A DNA stretch of 64,000 nucleotides from Sphingobium estronivorans (GCF_008692605.1 NZ_LFCT01000002.1:1-64000); one strand, 5' to 3'; counted from the stretch's first letter, positions 1-8,301 are shown. Notes: generated from the letters alone by a model not told the origin. Made by a program: numbers and translations.

Positions 1-171
1 GTCCGAATTTCCGGCACCACCTCACAGCGCCGAAAGGTCGCCGCCCCGCTTGCGCCGGCTGACCGAGATTATCGGCGGCCGGTGCCGTCCGATGAGACAG
101 AACAGCAACCGCGCGTCGATCATGCTGGCATTGCCTCGTCATGCCGCGATCTCGCTTGATGCCATTACCGA

Positions 172-744
172 TCACTGCCGCTTTCCTGTCGCCCAATAAA
201 GATGGCAGGGCGGGATGTTCCTCCATTCGTAGCTTTCGCGCAGGCTCGCGAAATGACGCCTCAGCAGCGGACGGATGGCGGTGCGCATCTGGTAGGCCGC
301 CAGCGTGCCGCACGGCGACATGGCCCGCACCGTCTCGCGCATGATCGCCTCGGCGTCGCCCGGCTCGAGCGTCGAGAAGGGCAAGCCCGTTAAAATACAG
401 TCGGCCTCGCCCAGTCCATGCTCGGCAAGGTGGCGATTGACGTCCTGCGCCGTTCCTTGAACGACGATGAGCCGGCGATCGTCGCAGCGCTGCCGCAAAG
501 TTTTGACGAATCTTTCGCCGGTCTCAATCGCCAGAAGAACGGCATCGCGCCGCATGCGCTCCAGCGCTTCGAAGGTAAAACGCCCCGTGCCCGGACCATA
601 TTCGACCAGAATGCTGATGCGCTGCCAGTCGAGCGGGGCGAGCATGCGGCGAACCATGCGCGCGCTCGCCGGGACGGCCGAGCCGACCATGCCGGGATTG
701 CGCACAAACTCCGAGACTGCCACCCAAGCTGAATCCTGCGCCAT
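172..744 (-). CDS. Class I SAM-dependent methyltransferase (PmtA/KsgA-like)
   Basis: Predicted methyltransferase of about 190 aa. The SAM-binding glycine motif EYGPGTGRFT lies in the N-terminal third and is followed by an acidic strand end (AIETGE). A later strand reads DCILTGLPFS, as in phospholipid N-methyltransferases and rRNA adenine dimethylase relatives. Length and motif order fit the PmtA-like branch that methylates phosphatidylethanolamine, but the substrate cannot be settled from sequence. The ATG at 744 is chosen because an AAGGAG-type ribosome site lies just upstream; the frame stays open to 846 but that extension is low-complexity. It stands alone beside a decayed transporter. Confidence 0.75.
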   Translation of the reverse strand: MAQDSAWVAVSEFVRNPGMVGSAVPASARMVRRMLAPLDWQRISILVEYGPGTGRFTFEALERMRRDAVLLAIETGERFVKTLRQRCDDRRLIVVQGTAQDVNRHLAEHGLGEADCILTGLPFSTLEPGDAEAIMRETVRAMSPCGTLAAYQMRTAIRPLLRRHFASLRESYEWRNIPPCHLYWATGKRQ

Positions 745-832
745 CGCTCTCTCCTTGCAACCGTGACAACGATACTCGCGGCCAGTGGTTCGCGGGGAGG
801 AAGCAGTACCTCGAACTGCGCCGGTGGCGATA

Positions 833-1055
833 ATGGTCGTGCTCATCCTGTTCGGCGATTCGCTGGTCCATGGCCTCCTCTCGCCGCTCGGCTCGGCCTA
901 ATGGGCGGCGGCCATTGCTATCATCATAATCGAGCGATTGCCCGCCGGGCTGATCGGCATGACCGCTTTCAGGGCGGCGCGGCACGAGAAGTCGATGCTG
1001 ACCTTTTTCGGCCTCCTAGTTTCGGATCGTTTTACTATATAGCTTATGGGGTCGA
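833..1055 (+). pseudogene. Remnant of a NhaP-type cation:proton antiporter
   Basis: Translation from ATG 833 gives VLILFGDSLVHGLLSPLGSA, a TAA at 899, and then in the same frame WAAAIAIIIIERLPAGLIGM and HEKSMLTFFG. The continuation GSFYYIAYGVDDG appears in another frame near 1020-1055. This order matches the late membrane segments and the FFG..G.GS.YY.AY signature of NhaP/CPA1 antiporters. The N-terminal two thirds are missing, and at least one stop and one frameshift are present, so it is a dead fragment. The family call rests on motif recall, not a search. Confidence 0.55.
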
Positions 1056-1640
1056 CGACGGCCCGTTTGCCGGTTGCCACCGGCTGCGAACCCCTGCGGA
1101 TTGTCGGCCCCTTGTCATCCTGCCGGCCAAACGATCGATGAATATCGGGTTCTGACAAGAGCTGCCCTCCGATCCATCGCTTGCGAACGGCAGCAAAGTC
1201 CCAGCCCTCGCCATTGCGCCTCCCGCTTCCGCCGGTCTTCAACGGCAATAAGGTGGGTGGCCGATGGCCATCTAAAGCACGCACGGTCGGCTTCTCGGCA
1301 ACGAGATGCGGAGCGTCGGAGCGCCGCACAAGCCAACCGGCATAACCTGCACCCCTGCCTGCATATTCCACTTGCCTGCGCACGCCAGTCGAGCAATGTG
1401 GTCCTGCTTCCCGTGAAAGCCGGGAAGCGGGGCGTCGAAACCCCTTCTGAACAAGCTCGGTCACGGATTTTCCGGGGCCGGGTGGCATGCGCGCATGTCC
1501 AGCCGGCAACGGTAAAGGCGCATGCGCCTGTGTTCAGCAGGTTTCGAACATCCGGCTTCCGAGCCGTCGCCCCGAGAGGACATAGGAGCGACGCACGAGG
1601 CCAGCGCCAAGCGCCGCTCCCGAGATGAGGAGCGTGACCA
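1056..1640. other. Intergenic region with no recognisable gene
   Basis: Open frames exist on both strands, but none shows a recognisable domain, a convincing ribosome site or a biased third-codon pattern. It lies between two degraded or atypical genes and may hold further decayed accessory DNA. I see no RNA gene or clear repeat. Confidence 0.4.
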
Positions 1641-2537
1641 CTGAGTGCATCTGCCATCCGTAATGCCGCATCGAAGGGCGAGCTGTCGCGCCAGTCGACC
1701 CTGATAGAGACCACCCTCGAATATCATCTCTGCGGAGCGATCACCTCCGAACTCCTGCTGCGCGGGTACGCCTACGAACTGCTGCGCAGCGACCGCGACC
1801 TGACCGGCTATGACATCGTCGTCGAGGCCAATGGCGTGACCCGCCACATCCAGTTCAAAACCCAGATTGCGGGCGGCAGGGCCGGAGAGGTGAGCGCTCA
1901 GGTAAAACTGGAAACAAAACCGTCGGCCTGCATCATATGGACGACCTATGACCCGGTTACGCTGCGACCCGCCGCGTGGCGGTTCTTCGGAAACAGGCCC
2001 GGGCAGCGGATAGAACCCCTCGGCGACCGGATTGCCCGGCACAGCCGTGGCGACCGGGGCTTCCGGCCTGATCACCGCGTGATTGCGGCAAAAAGGTTCG
2101 ACCGGGTCTCCGACATTGAAGAACTGGTCGACCGCCTCTTCGGCAATACCGATCATGAGATTGCCGGCCTCATCGATCATATGCGTGACCCGCCCAAGCC
2201 GGCGGGTGAACCTTGGCTAAACGCCGTGCGAAAAGGGCAATTCGCAGCAATTCCCGAAAACTGCGACTGGGAGAGTTCTGACGGGCTTGCCCATCTGATT
2301 GATGGCTATGCGCTCCTCAGGCAGCGGGGCAGGAAAGATCCTGATATCTTTGCCGATCACGCCCTCTCGGTGGCCACGCAGATCGGGCGCTGGTGCGGCT
2401 CCCCGTCAGATCTCTGGATAGCACTGTTTCTCGAACATCGCCGCTGGCGGCAGTCCGATCCGCACGAACCCGATCCCTCGCAGCGCATGCTGCTCGACAC
2501 CCTTGTCCGTCAACTCCGGGAGGCCCTCGTCGCATGA
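1641..2537 (+). CDS. Hypothetical protein with a PD-(D/E)XK nuclease-like core
   Basis: The frame is open from just after a TGA at 1635. It has no ATG, GTG or TTG until GTG 1836, yet the stretch 1641-1835 reads as a normal helical protein (TLIETTLEYHLCGAITSELL). It also supplies the aspartate of GYDIVVE, which with HIQFKT forms the spaced D...QxK core of Mrr/DUF4365-type nuclease folds. A GAGGAG box at 1627-1632 sits 8 nt before CTG 1641, so a CTG start, or a one-base indel after GTG 1634, is likely. A conventional caller would begin at 1836. The remaining 200 residues are unrecognised. The stop overlaps the next ATG (ATGA), so the two genes are translationally coupled. Confidence 0.55.
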   Translation: MSASAIRNAASKGELSRQSTLIETTLEYHLCGAITSELLLRGYAYELLRSDRDLTGYDIVVEANGVTRHIQFKTQIAGGRAGEVSAQVKLETKPSACIIWTTYDPVTLRPAAWRFFGNRPGQRIEPLGDRIARHSRGDRGFRPDHRVIAAKRFDRVSDIEELVDRLFGNTDHEIAGLIDHMRDPPKPAGEPWLNAVRKGQFAAIPENCDWESSDGLAHLIDGYALLRQRGRKDPDIFADHALSVATQIGRWCGSPSDLWIALFLEHRRWRQSDPHEPDPSQRMLLDTLVRQLREALVA

Positions 2538-3199
2538 AGAACCATTTCACTGTCGCCGCCATCTCGGCCCTGACCCTGATGGCCGCGCCGGCTGCTGCAA
2601 AAGACAGGGAGCCGCGTACATGGCAGGCAACCCGCACCGCTGACCCGGTGACCGGTGTGACGCGATGCGTCGTGTCCGCTCTCGATTATATCGGAAAGAC
2701 CCGATACTCGCGTACCGGCTTTCTCTATCCCGTGATCGAAAACCATCCCCGGCATGGCCTTCTCGTCGGCGTAAGCAGTGGCGGGCGCTTCAGGCTGCCG
2801 ACCGGTACCATCCTCTGGCGGGTGGATGACCAGCCCTTTCGGGAAGTGCGGCCAGAAGACGGTCCAGTGACCACTGACATGTCTGCAATGCCGGCGGGTC
2901 TCACGCCGCAGGACCCGGTCGCAGCGAAGGCGATGGCCGACGCCATGGCAGTGTCCGGTCGCATGATCATGAGCGCGACCGCCACAAGCAGCTTTGCAGC
3001 GGGTGATTCGGCCCGGGCAATGCTCGCAGAAATGCGCAGCGGCCATGGCCTCCTGTTCAGGGCAAAGGCGGCAGCGGCTGATACCGGCCTCCCCGATTCG
3101 GGCATGTACCGCGTCGGGCAGATCACGAAGGATGGTCTCAGACCTGTGCCCCTGGATGCATCCCTTCATACGGCTCTGGCGGAATGCAGCATTGAGTGA
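2534..3199 (+). CDS. Hypothetical secreted (periplasmic) protein
   Basis: A protein of 221 aa with a typical signal peptide: MKNH, a hydrophobic stretch TVAAISALTLMAAPA, and a likely cut after AAA before KDREP. The mature part contains RTGFLYPVIENHPRHGLLVG and GTILWRVDDQPFREV and has no recognised domain. The start ATG overlaps the stop of the upstream nuclease-like gene, so the two are probably made together. Export argues against a direct DNA-related role, unlike its neighbours. No function is proposed. Confidence 0.65.
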   Translation: MKNHFTVAAISALTLMAAPAAAKDREPRTWQATRTADPVTGVTRCVVSALDYIGKTRYSRTGFLYPVIENHPRHGLLVGVSSGGRFRLPTGTILWRVDDQPFREVRPEDGPVTTDMSAMPAGLTPQDPVAAKAMADAMAVSGRMIMSATATSSFAAGDSARAMLAEMRSGHGLLFRAKAAAADTGLPDSGMYRVGQITKDGLRPVPLDASLHTALAECSIE

Positions 3200-3277
3200 T
3201 ACATCACTCACATAGCCAGATCCATACCGGCTTGGAAAAATGATAACTACCTATTGATTAGTACCCATGGTTCATGT

Positions 3278-3307
3278 AGGAACCCCCACGTTGATCTGGA
3301 GGTTCCT
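3278..3307 (+). promoter_or_regulatory. Inverted repeat covering the ribosome site of the HTH gene
   Basis: AGGAACC (3278-3284) and GGTTCCT (3301-3307) are perfect 7-nt arms around a 16-nt spacer. They end one base before the GTG start at 3308. The downstream part of the hairpin includes GGAGG (3298-3302), so in mRNA it could mask translation, or as DNA it could be an autoregulator site for the HTH protein it precedes. Inference from position only. Confidence 0.35.
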
Positions 3308-3772
3308 GTGACCCACGAAGAAATGGACCGGCTGACGGCCGGCATGACCAGCAAGGCCGCCAAGGTGCGGGCGCTCAATGAAGCAGGTGTCAGTACCGGC
3401 GACATCAGCCGCTATCTCGATATCCGGTACCAGCATGTCTACAATGTGCTGCTCCGTGCTGGCGCCATCGAGAAAAGCACGCCTCCAAAAGAGGCAAGGG
3501 CTGCCGTCCTCGGCGGCGATGGCGAGATCATCATCGGCCGCGTCAACGATGCCGGCGCGATCGAACTGCCTGCGCAGATCATGGAACGCTACGGGCTGAT
3601 CGCTGGCGAACCACTATACTGCCGCACCCTGGATGATGGGCTCGCAGTGCTGAGCCAGCAGGCCGCCCGCCAAGCAATTACCCAGGCGGCCCGCGAGAAG
3701 ATGCCGGAGCAGGCCGCCCTCCTCGAAGCCTTGATTGGCGGACTGACACCTCCGCCACCAAAAGCCTGCTGA
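3308..3772 (+). CDS. Helix-turn-helix protein with an AbrB-like C-terminal region
   Basis: A protein of 154 aa. Residues about 15-55 (KAAKVRALNEAGVSTGDISRY then YQHVYNVLLRAG) form a resolvase/Sigma70-r4-like helix-turn-helix. The C-terminal half (GRVNDAGAIELPAQIMERYG, LYCRTLDDGLAVLS) resembles the swapped-hairpin AbrB/SpoVT fold. The GTG at 3308 is chosen because GGAGG ends 5 nt upstream; the frame is open to 3254. It precedes the ParB-methyltransferase gene by 31 nt and is probably the local regulator of that cassette. Confidence 0.65.
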   Translation: MTHEEMDRLTAGMTSKAAKVRALNEAGVSTGDISRYLDIRYQHVYNVLLRAGAIEKSTPPKEARAAVLGGDGEIIIGRVNDAGAIELPAQIMERYGLIAGEPLYCRTLDDGLAVLSQQAARQAITQAAREKMPEQAALLEALIGGLTPPPPKAC

Positions 3773-3803
3773 GTGCCCGGCCCGAACTGATCAGGAGTGA
3801 GAC

Positions 3804-5180
3804 ATGGATAATGACAATGTCCGGGGGAGCGGACTCATCCGTTCCCTCAAGGTAGAGTTGCGCCCGCTAAAGGCGCTGAAGGAAGCGCCGCGCAATGCGC
3901 GCCGTCACAGTGAAAAGCAGATCAGCCAGATCGCCTCTTCGATCCGGCAGTTCGGCTTCACCAATCCCATCCTGCTGGATGGCGAGGGCGTGATCGTGGC
4001 AGGCCATGGCCGCTATTCGGCGGCGAAGATGCTGGGAATGGAAGATGTCCCCGTCATCCCCATCGTCGACCTTACCGAAGCCGAGCTGCGGGCGTACGCT
4101 CTTGCGGACAACAGGATCGCGCAGAACAGCGGCTGGGACGAGGAAGTGCTGCGGATCGAGTTCGAGGAGCTTCATGCCCTCGAACTCGCCTTTGATCTCG
4201 AGATCACGGGTTTCTCCACAACGGAGATCGATCAGTTTCTGCTCGTGACGCCGGAGGAGGCGAAGCTGGAGAAGCTGCCGGAGGTGGATAGCCGACAGAC
4301 CTGCGGCGTCGAGCGGGGAGATCTGTGGATCCTCGGCAATCATCGCCTGCTTTGCGGTGACACGCGCAGCCCGGACAGCTTTGAGCGCCTGATGGGCGAT
4401 GATCGTGCCCGTCTCGTTTTCTCCGATCCGCCCTTCAATGTGAAAATCAACGGTCATGTCGGGGGACTGGGCAAGACGAAGCATGCCGAGTTCGCCATGG
4501 CGACGGGCGAGATGAGCGTATCGGAATTCGCGGGCTTTCTCGAAACCGCATTCCGCAACGCCGCCGACGTCAGCATGGACGGCGCCATCCATTATCAGTG
4601 CATGGACTGGCGGCACGTCGAAGAGATGATGAAGGCTGGTCGCGCTGTCTATTCCGAACTGAAGAACATCTGCATCTGGTCCAAGGACAATGCAGGTATG
4701 GGCAGCTTCTACCGGTCGCAGCATGAACTGGTGTTCGTCTGGAAGGTCGGCACGGCCCCCCACCTCAACACGGTCGAGCTGGGGAAGAACGGTCGTTATC
4801 GCACCAACATCTGGAACTATCGGGGCGCCACGAAAACCGGAGCGGACGCGGAGCTGGCGATGCACCCGACAGTGAAGCCGGTTCCGATGATCATGGATGC
4901 CATCAAGGATACGTCGAAGCAGGGAGAGATCGTGCTCGATCCCTTCGGAGGATCAGGCTCGACGCTGATCGCTGCGGAGAAGACGAAGCGTCATGGCAGG
5001 CTGATCGAATATGAGCCGGGCTATTGCGAGGTGACGATCAGGCGCTGGCAGGCGCTCACCCGCAGGGCCGCCATCCTCGAAGCGACGGGCGAAAGCTTTG
5101 CCGATGTGTCGGCGCGGCGCATCGCCGACATGGAAAACATGGCCGATGCGGCCCTTGCCGCGAGTGCAGCCCATGGCTGA
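3804..5180 (+). CDS. ParB-N domain fused to a beta-class DNA methyltransferase
   Basis: A protein of 458 aa. Residues about 15-110 are a ParB/sulfiredoxin-like domain (PRNARRHSEKQISQIASSI, GHGRYSAAK). The C-terminal 260 residues are an N4-cytosine/N6-adenine methylase. The catalytic SDPPFN motif comes first (about residue 205) and the SAM motif LDPFGGSGST comes later (about residue 380), which is the permuted beta-class order. Such fusions are common in alphaproteobacterial islands and prophages and usually act as orphan methylases. No specificity can be read. No cognate nuclease is adjacent, though the protein at 1641 is nuclease-like. The next gene starts inside its last codons. Confidence 0.85.
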   Translation: MDNDNVRGSGLIRSLKVELRPLKALKEAPRNARRHSEKQISQIASSIRQFGFTNPILLDGEGVIVAGHGRYSAAKMLGMEDVPVIPIVDLTEAELRAYALADNRIAQNSGWDEEVLRIEFEELHALELAFDLEITGFSTTEIDQFLLVTPEEAKLEKLPEVDSRQTCGVERGDLWILGNHRLLCGDTRSPDSFERLMGDDRARLVFSDPPFNVKINGHVGGLGKTKHAEFAMATGEMSVSEFAGFLETAFRNAADVSMDGAIHYQCMDWRHVEEMMKAGRAVYSELKNICIWSKDNAGMGSFYRSQHELVFVWKVGTAPHLNTVELGKNGRYRTNIWNYRGATKTGADAELAMHPTVKPVPMIMDAIKDTSKQGEIVLDPFGGSGSTLIAAEKTKRHGRLIEYEPGYCEVTIRRWQALTRRAAILEATGESFADVSARRIADMENMADAALAASAAHG

Positions 5181-5547
5181 GCGCGACAGCAGGGGACGGT
5201 TCCCCCGCGGCACTTCTGGTAACCGCCGTGGCCGTCCGAAGTCCGCGAATCGTCGGCTGGAAACTCCCGAGGATCTGGATGACGTGATCATCGAGGTCAT
5301 GAACCTGCCCACGACCATCCGCACATCCGCCGGGGAAGAGAATGTCCCGCTGTTCAAGGCGACCATGCTTCGCCTTGCGACCGGCAAGGCCGAAAACAGG
5401 CTGGCGGCCGTTCATGCCATTCACCTGATGCGCCAGGCGACATATTCGCGTCAGCAGAGGGTGGCGCGGGAAGAAAGATGGCATCGCCAGCTGGAGGAAC
5501 GGGAGTTGACCGCCGCCATCAATTCCGATGCCGGGCGCGAAAGATGA
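5173..5547 (+). CDS. DUF5681 domain-containing protein
   Basis: A small basic protein of 124 aa that begins MAERDSRGRF and continues GTSGNRRGRPKSANRR, the glycine/arginine-rich signature of DUF5681. This family is found next to terminases and DNA methylases in prophage-like regions. The ATG overlaps the methyltransferase stop by 8 nt, which supports one operon. The basic N-terminus suggests nucleic-acid binding; the role is unknown. Confidence 0.75.
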   Translation: MAERDSRGRFPRGTSGNRRGRPKSANRRLETPEDLDDVIIEVMNLPTTIRTSAGEENVPLFKATMLRLATGKAENRLAAVHAIHLMRQATYSRQQRVAREERWHRQLEERELTAAINSDAGRER

Positions 5548-5813
5548 ACAGAGCCCTGGCACCTGCGGCAGCGGATCCTGCTCGTACCACGGTGGAGGAT
5601 GCCCGGCGGGCGATTCTCGAACTGGCCAATATGAAGGTCAGGATGATCTGCCCCGATGGTCGGCGACGCACCATCAGCGTACTCGAAGCCCGGCTGATCG
5701 AGCTCGCTTCGCCGAACTGCAGCCGACGCATCATGTGCGAGGATTTCATCAGGCAGGTGCGGCAGGCGCTGCTGATGTTGACATATCAGTTGGATGTTGC
5801 AGCTTCGCCGTGA
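5544..5813 (+). CDS. Hypothetical protein of the DUF5681 cassette
   Basis: A protein of 89 aa (MNRALAPAAADPARTTVEDA). Its ATG overlaps the TGA of the DUF5681 gene (ATGA). The middle part has KVRMICPDGRRRTISVLEA and a cysteine-containing patch. I recognise no family. It is the last gene of the + strand cassette, and 52 nt after its stop comes a strong terminator. Confidence 0.55.
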   Translation: MNRALAPAAADPARTTVEDARRAILELANMKVRMICPDGRRRTISVLEARLIELASPNCSRRIMCEDFIRQVRQALLMLTYQLDVAASP

Positions 5814-5865
5814 GAGCCGCAGAAATCTGCGGTTTTCGTCAAGGGATACGCTGAAATTTCTGTCA

Positions 5866-5906
5866 GGGTTGGAACAGGCCGGAACTGCCTGTTCCAACCC
5901 TTTTTT
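5866..5906 (+). terminator. Rho-independent terminator of the DUF5681 cassette
   Basis: Perfect 14-bp stem GGGTTGGAACAGGC (5866-5879) / GCCTGTTCCAACCC (5887-5900) with a 7-nt loop, followed by TTTTTT (5901-5906). It closes the + strand operon. Confidence 0.9.
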
Positions 5907-6311
5907 ATGAGCGATCGCGGTAGAATTGCTTCCTGTTTCCGCCTGTTATTGGTCTGGCGCGATATCGTCAAAGTGAATGCATGGAAGGCAATAAAATCAG
6001 TAGTTTACGGGATTTTCCACGAGCAATTCGGCACGAGTTTCATCCAGAAAATTGTTGGGAGCTTTTCTTACGCCGTACCGGAGAACAGTATTCGTGCGGG
6101 ATATCTGGATTTATGCATTACGCCTGCGGCGGCCGCCAAAAGGTGCTGCGAGCCATTCCGTAGTGCGGGGGATAGCAGCAGAGAAAGCTGGGCCAAATTC
6201 CGTATCTTTGGTTCGCATCTGACTCTCTGCAGTACCGAACTGAACTGAACGCGCGCGAATTTGCGCCGCTTTTCGACAGATTCTCTAACGTCTGCAATAT
6301 GTTGAGACTAG
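5907..6311. other. AT-richer spacer left of the ICE boundary
   Basis: This 400-bp stretch is clearly lower in GC than its surroundings. Short open frames on the + strand (5907-6248, 5981-6163) have no recognised domain and no good ribosome site. I see no gene. It joins the terminator to the tRNA-derived att sequence. Confidence 0.4.
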
Positions 6312-6336
6312 GTGGCGGAGCGGGAGGGATTCGAAC
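6312..6336 (+). repeat. Left att copy (tRNA-Ser 3' end duplicate)
   Basis: 25 bp starting GTGGCGGAGCGGGAGGG and ending TTCGAAC, identical to 54620-54644 and in the same orientation. It duplicates the acceptor stem and T-arm of tRNA-Ser, including the encoded CCA. It marks the outer left boundary of the ICE. Immediately to its right the match to the tRNA stops. Confidence 0.85.
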
Positions 6337-6390
6337 TCAGGCGCTAAGCGATTGATTTAACGCAGTCCTGTTTCGATCATTCTCGCCGCG

Positions 6391-6409
6391 TACCATGGAA
6401 AGTACCATG
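6391..6409 (+). repeat. TACCATG direct repeat near the left att
   Basis: Two copies of GTACCATG-type sequence, with TACCATG at 6391-6397 and 6403-6409, 12 bp apart and just inside the left boundary. Paired TACC-type repeats also occur upstream of the integrase (54456-54488), so these may be integrase arm sites. Low certainty. Confidence 0.3.
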
Positions 6410-6468
6410 CCGACTTTTTCGCCCGAAATCAGCCCTTTGCAGGCTCAGTTCGACGGACTGCCACTCTA

Positions 6469-6488
6469 TCGAACCCACGATACGCTTT
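6469..6488 (+). repeat. Second tRNA-Ser-derived fragment at the left end
   Basis: TCGAACCCACGATACGCTTT matches the tRNA-Ser sequence at 54639-54658 at 19 of 20 positions. It starts with the TCGAAC that ends the copy at 6331-6336. The two left fragments together rebuild about 45 bp of the tRNA gene, split by a 132-bp insert. This suggests two successive crossover events in the T-loop. Confidence 0.6.
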
Positions 6489-6549
6489 CAATCCCGTGGC
6501 GACACTTTGGGCGTTCCGGATGTGGAAGCCGAAATGCTAATGCCGGTGG

Positions 6550-7815
6550 ATGGACTCAATTCACCTTTTCTATTCCTGGCAGTCCGATCGCGATCGGATC
6601 CTCTGCAGCGATTTCGTTCAGATTGCGCTAGAGATGGCGAAGGCCAAGCTAGAAACTCAATTCGACATCGAACTCAACATCGATCGGGACACCCAAGGTG
6701 TGTCTGGGCAGCCGGAGGTCACACGAACGATCCTAGCAAAGCTTCGCGCCTGCGACATCTTCGTCGCCGACATGAGCTTCGTTGGCCGCGCCGATCCATT
6801 GGGCGCGGAACCGGGCAAACTGATGCCGAACCCCAACGTGATGATCGAATATGGTTATGCCCGCCATGCCCTCGAAGACAGCCGTATCCTGTTCGTGTTC
6901 AACGCCGCGTTCGGATCATTCAAGGACCTGCCATTCGACTTGGCGACCATCCGCCGACCCACCGAATATACGGCGGCGCCCGGCATCAAGGATGGACCGC
7001 GCCGAGCGGCTCGTGAGGTGTTCTCAAATCGGTTGGCGGACCACCTCGGCGAGATAATAAAGGTCGTGCTCGCCGCGCGCGCGAACCCCTCCGCAGCCGA
7101 TGCGGAGGCTAACGCGCGCGCGTACGACAATCTCACCCATCTCGACACGCATGCGGCGCTCCACATGCCTGCGATCGTCTCGCGGCCTTTTTTGCGGGTC
7201 CGCCTCGTCCCGTTCGACCTGAACGACGATCACCTCTTCGACCTCACCCAGGTCAAGTCCCTTCGCCCAAGCTTCGCGCCCGGCGGGTTCGCGTCCGAGC
7301 GCCGAAAGGACACCATCAGCGCGCGAATGTTCGCGAGCTTCGAGACCCCGCGTCCGATGGCCGAACGTCCAAATCCCGAATCTCGCTGGTACACCCGCAT
7401 TCTGCGGCCCGGCCTGTTCGAACTGGCGGCCACGATCGGCGAACGCATCGACAATGATCCGACCATCGTCGTCAATGGCCATCAATTGGAAGCGCGCATC
7501 GTCGACGCCGCCACTCGCCTCGCTGGACTGGCCAGCGCCCTGGGATTTTCAGGGCGGGCGCTCGTCTCTGCCTCGCTCCATCAGATGGACGATGTCGAGA
7601 TTCTCTGCGGCCGAACCAGCTGTCGCCTACTTGGACCGCCCGACCACCACATCTCGACCATGTCCATTCCCTCGATTGGGGCCGTTGACGGGATGACGCT
7701 ACGGCCAATCATCGATGCGCTGTGGCTCGACTTTGGGATGGAGTACGGGTCGCCTTCCTACTCGTCCGGCAGTTGGGCGGGCGAAGAGAAGCAAGGACCC
7801 TATCGGCTAGATTGA
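6550..7815 (+). CDS. TIR-like domain protein, putative NADase-type defence effector
   Basis: A protein of 421 aa. The first 150 residues match TIR/SEFIR-like nucleotide-binding domains: HLFYSWQSD at residues 5-13, an ACDIFVADMS strand, and PNPNVMIEYGYA with Glu100 at the place of the catalytic glutamate of TIR NADases. The remaining 270 residues (from about RANPSAADAE) are unrecognised and could be the sensor part. It sits alone on the + strand at the element's left edge, a usual place for stand-alone defence genes. NAD depletion upon phage infection is an inference from the family. Confidence 0.65.
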   Translation: MDSIHLFYSWQSDRDRILCSDFVQIALEMAKAKLETQFDIELNIDRDTQGVSGQPEVTRTILAKLRACDIFVADMSFVGRADPLGAEPGKLMPNPNVMIEYGYARHALEDSRILFVFNAAFGSFKDLPFDLATIRRPTEYTAAPGIKDGPRRAAREVFSNRLADHLGEIIKVVLAARANPSAADAEANARAYDNLTHLDTHAALHMPAIVSRPFLRVRLVPFDLNDDHLFDLTQVKSLRPSFAPGGFASERRKDTISARMFASFETPRPMAERPNPESRWYTRILRPGLFELAATIGERIDNDPTIVVNGHQLEARIVDAATRLAGLASALGFSGRALVSASLHQMDDVEILCGRTSCRLLGPPDHHISTMSIPSIGAVDGMTLRPIIDALWLDFGMEYGSPSYSSGSWAGEEKQGPYRLD

Positions 7816-7858
7816 ACCGCGCTCAATGTAGATGGCAACGCCCGGGACGGGACGGCCG

Positions 7859-8077
7859 TCAGACTTTGCGGCGCTTGCCTTCGAAACCATCCTTCACCTC
7901 GTCAATCCAGGCGACGATCTCCCGGTCGCTCCAGCGCGACGCGAATGGCGAAAGCTTGTATGGTGGTGGAAACTTTCCTTCCTGGATCAAACGATAGATC
8001 ATGGTCTTGCCAAGTCCGACGCGGCGCTTGACCTCGTCGAGCTTGACGAACCGATCCGAGATCTCCGTCTCGCTCAT
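7859..8077 (-). CDS. AlpA-family helix-turn-helix regulator
   Basis: A protein of 72 aa with the MerR/excisionase-like winged helix typical of AlpA: FVKLDEVKRRVGLGKTMIYR, then GKFPPPYKLS and RWSDREIVAWI. It is the last gene of the minus-strand trb operon. Its ATG overlaps the stop of the DUF2274 gene (ATGA). In ICEs such proteins often control excision or transfer. Confidence 0.85.
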   Translation of the reverse strand: MSETEISDRFVKLDEVKRRVGLGKTMIYRLIQEGKFPPPYKLSPFASRWSDREIVAWIDEVKDGFEGKRRKV

Positions 8078-8292
8078 TTTCCGGCCAGGCGGCTGCGAAC
8101 GAAGTTTCGGTCGCTCTCGAGGAACGCCGCCAACATGGCAGGTACGAGTTCGGTGACAGACTCTTCACGCCCGTACGTTTCCGCGTAAAGCGCCGCGTAT
8201 TGCTGCAGCATCAGGTGCAGATCGGGCGTGACGGTGATCGCCAGCTTGACCGGAGTCCTGTCCGGCAACCTTGCCAGTTTCAGTTCGGGCAT
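8074..8292 (-). CDS. DUF2274 domain-containing protein
   Basis: A protein of 72 aa that begins MPELKLARLPDRTPVKLAI, the recognisable start of DUF2274 proteins, which lie directly after trbI in many alphaproteobacterial conjugative elements. The central segment TPDLHLMLQQYAALYAETYG and the closing SDRNFVRSR also fit. Ribbon-helix-helix-like; no proven function. It starts 9 nt after the trbI stop. Confidence 0.85.
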   Translation of the reverse strand: MPELKLARLPDRTPVKLAITVTPDLHLMLQQYAALYAETYGREESVTELVPAMLAAFLESDRNFVRSRLAGK

Positions 8293-8301
8293 GACGTGCT
8301 C

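Noticed and set aside
5907..6248. 113-aa open frame after the terminator
   Set aside because: No domain and no ribosome site; the frame starts at the base following a strong terminator's T-run.
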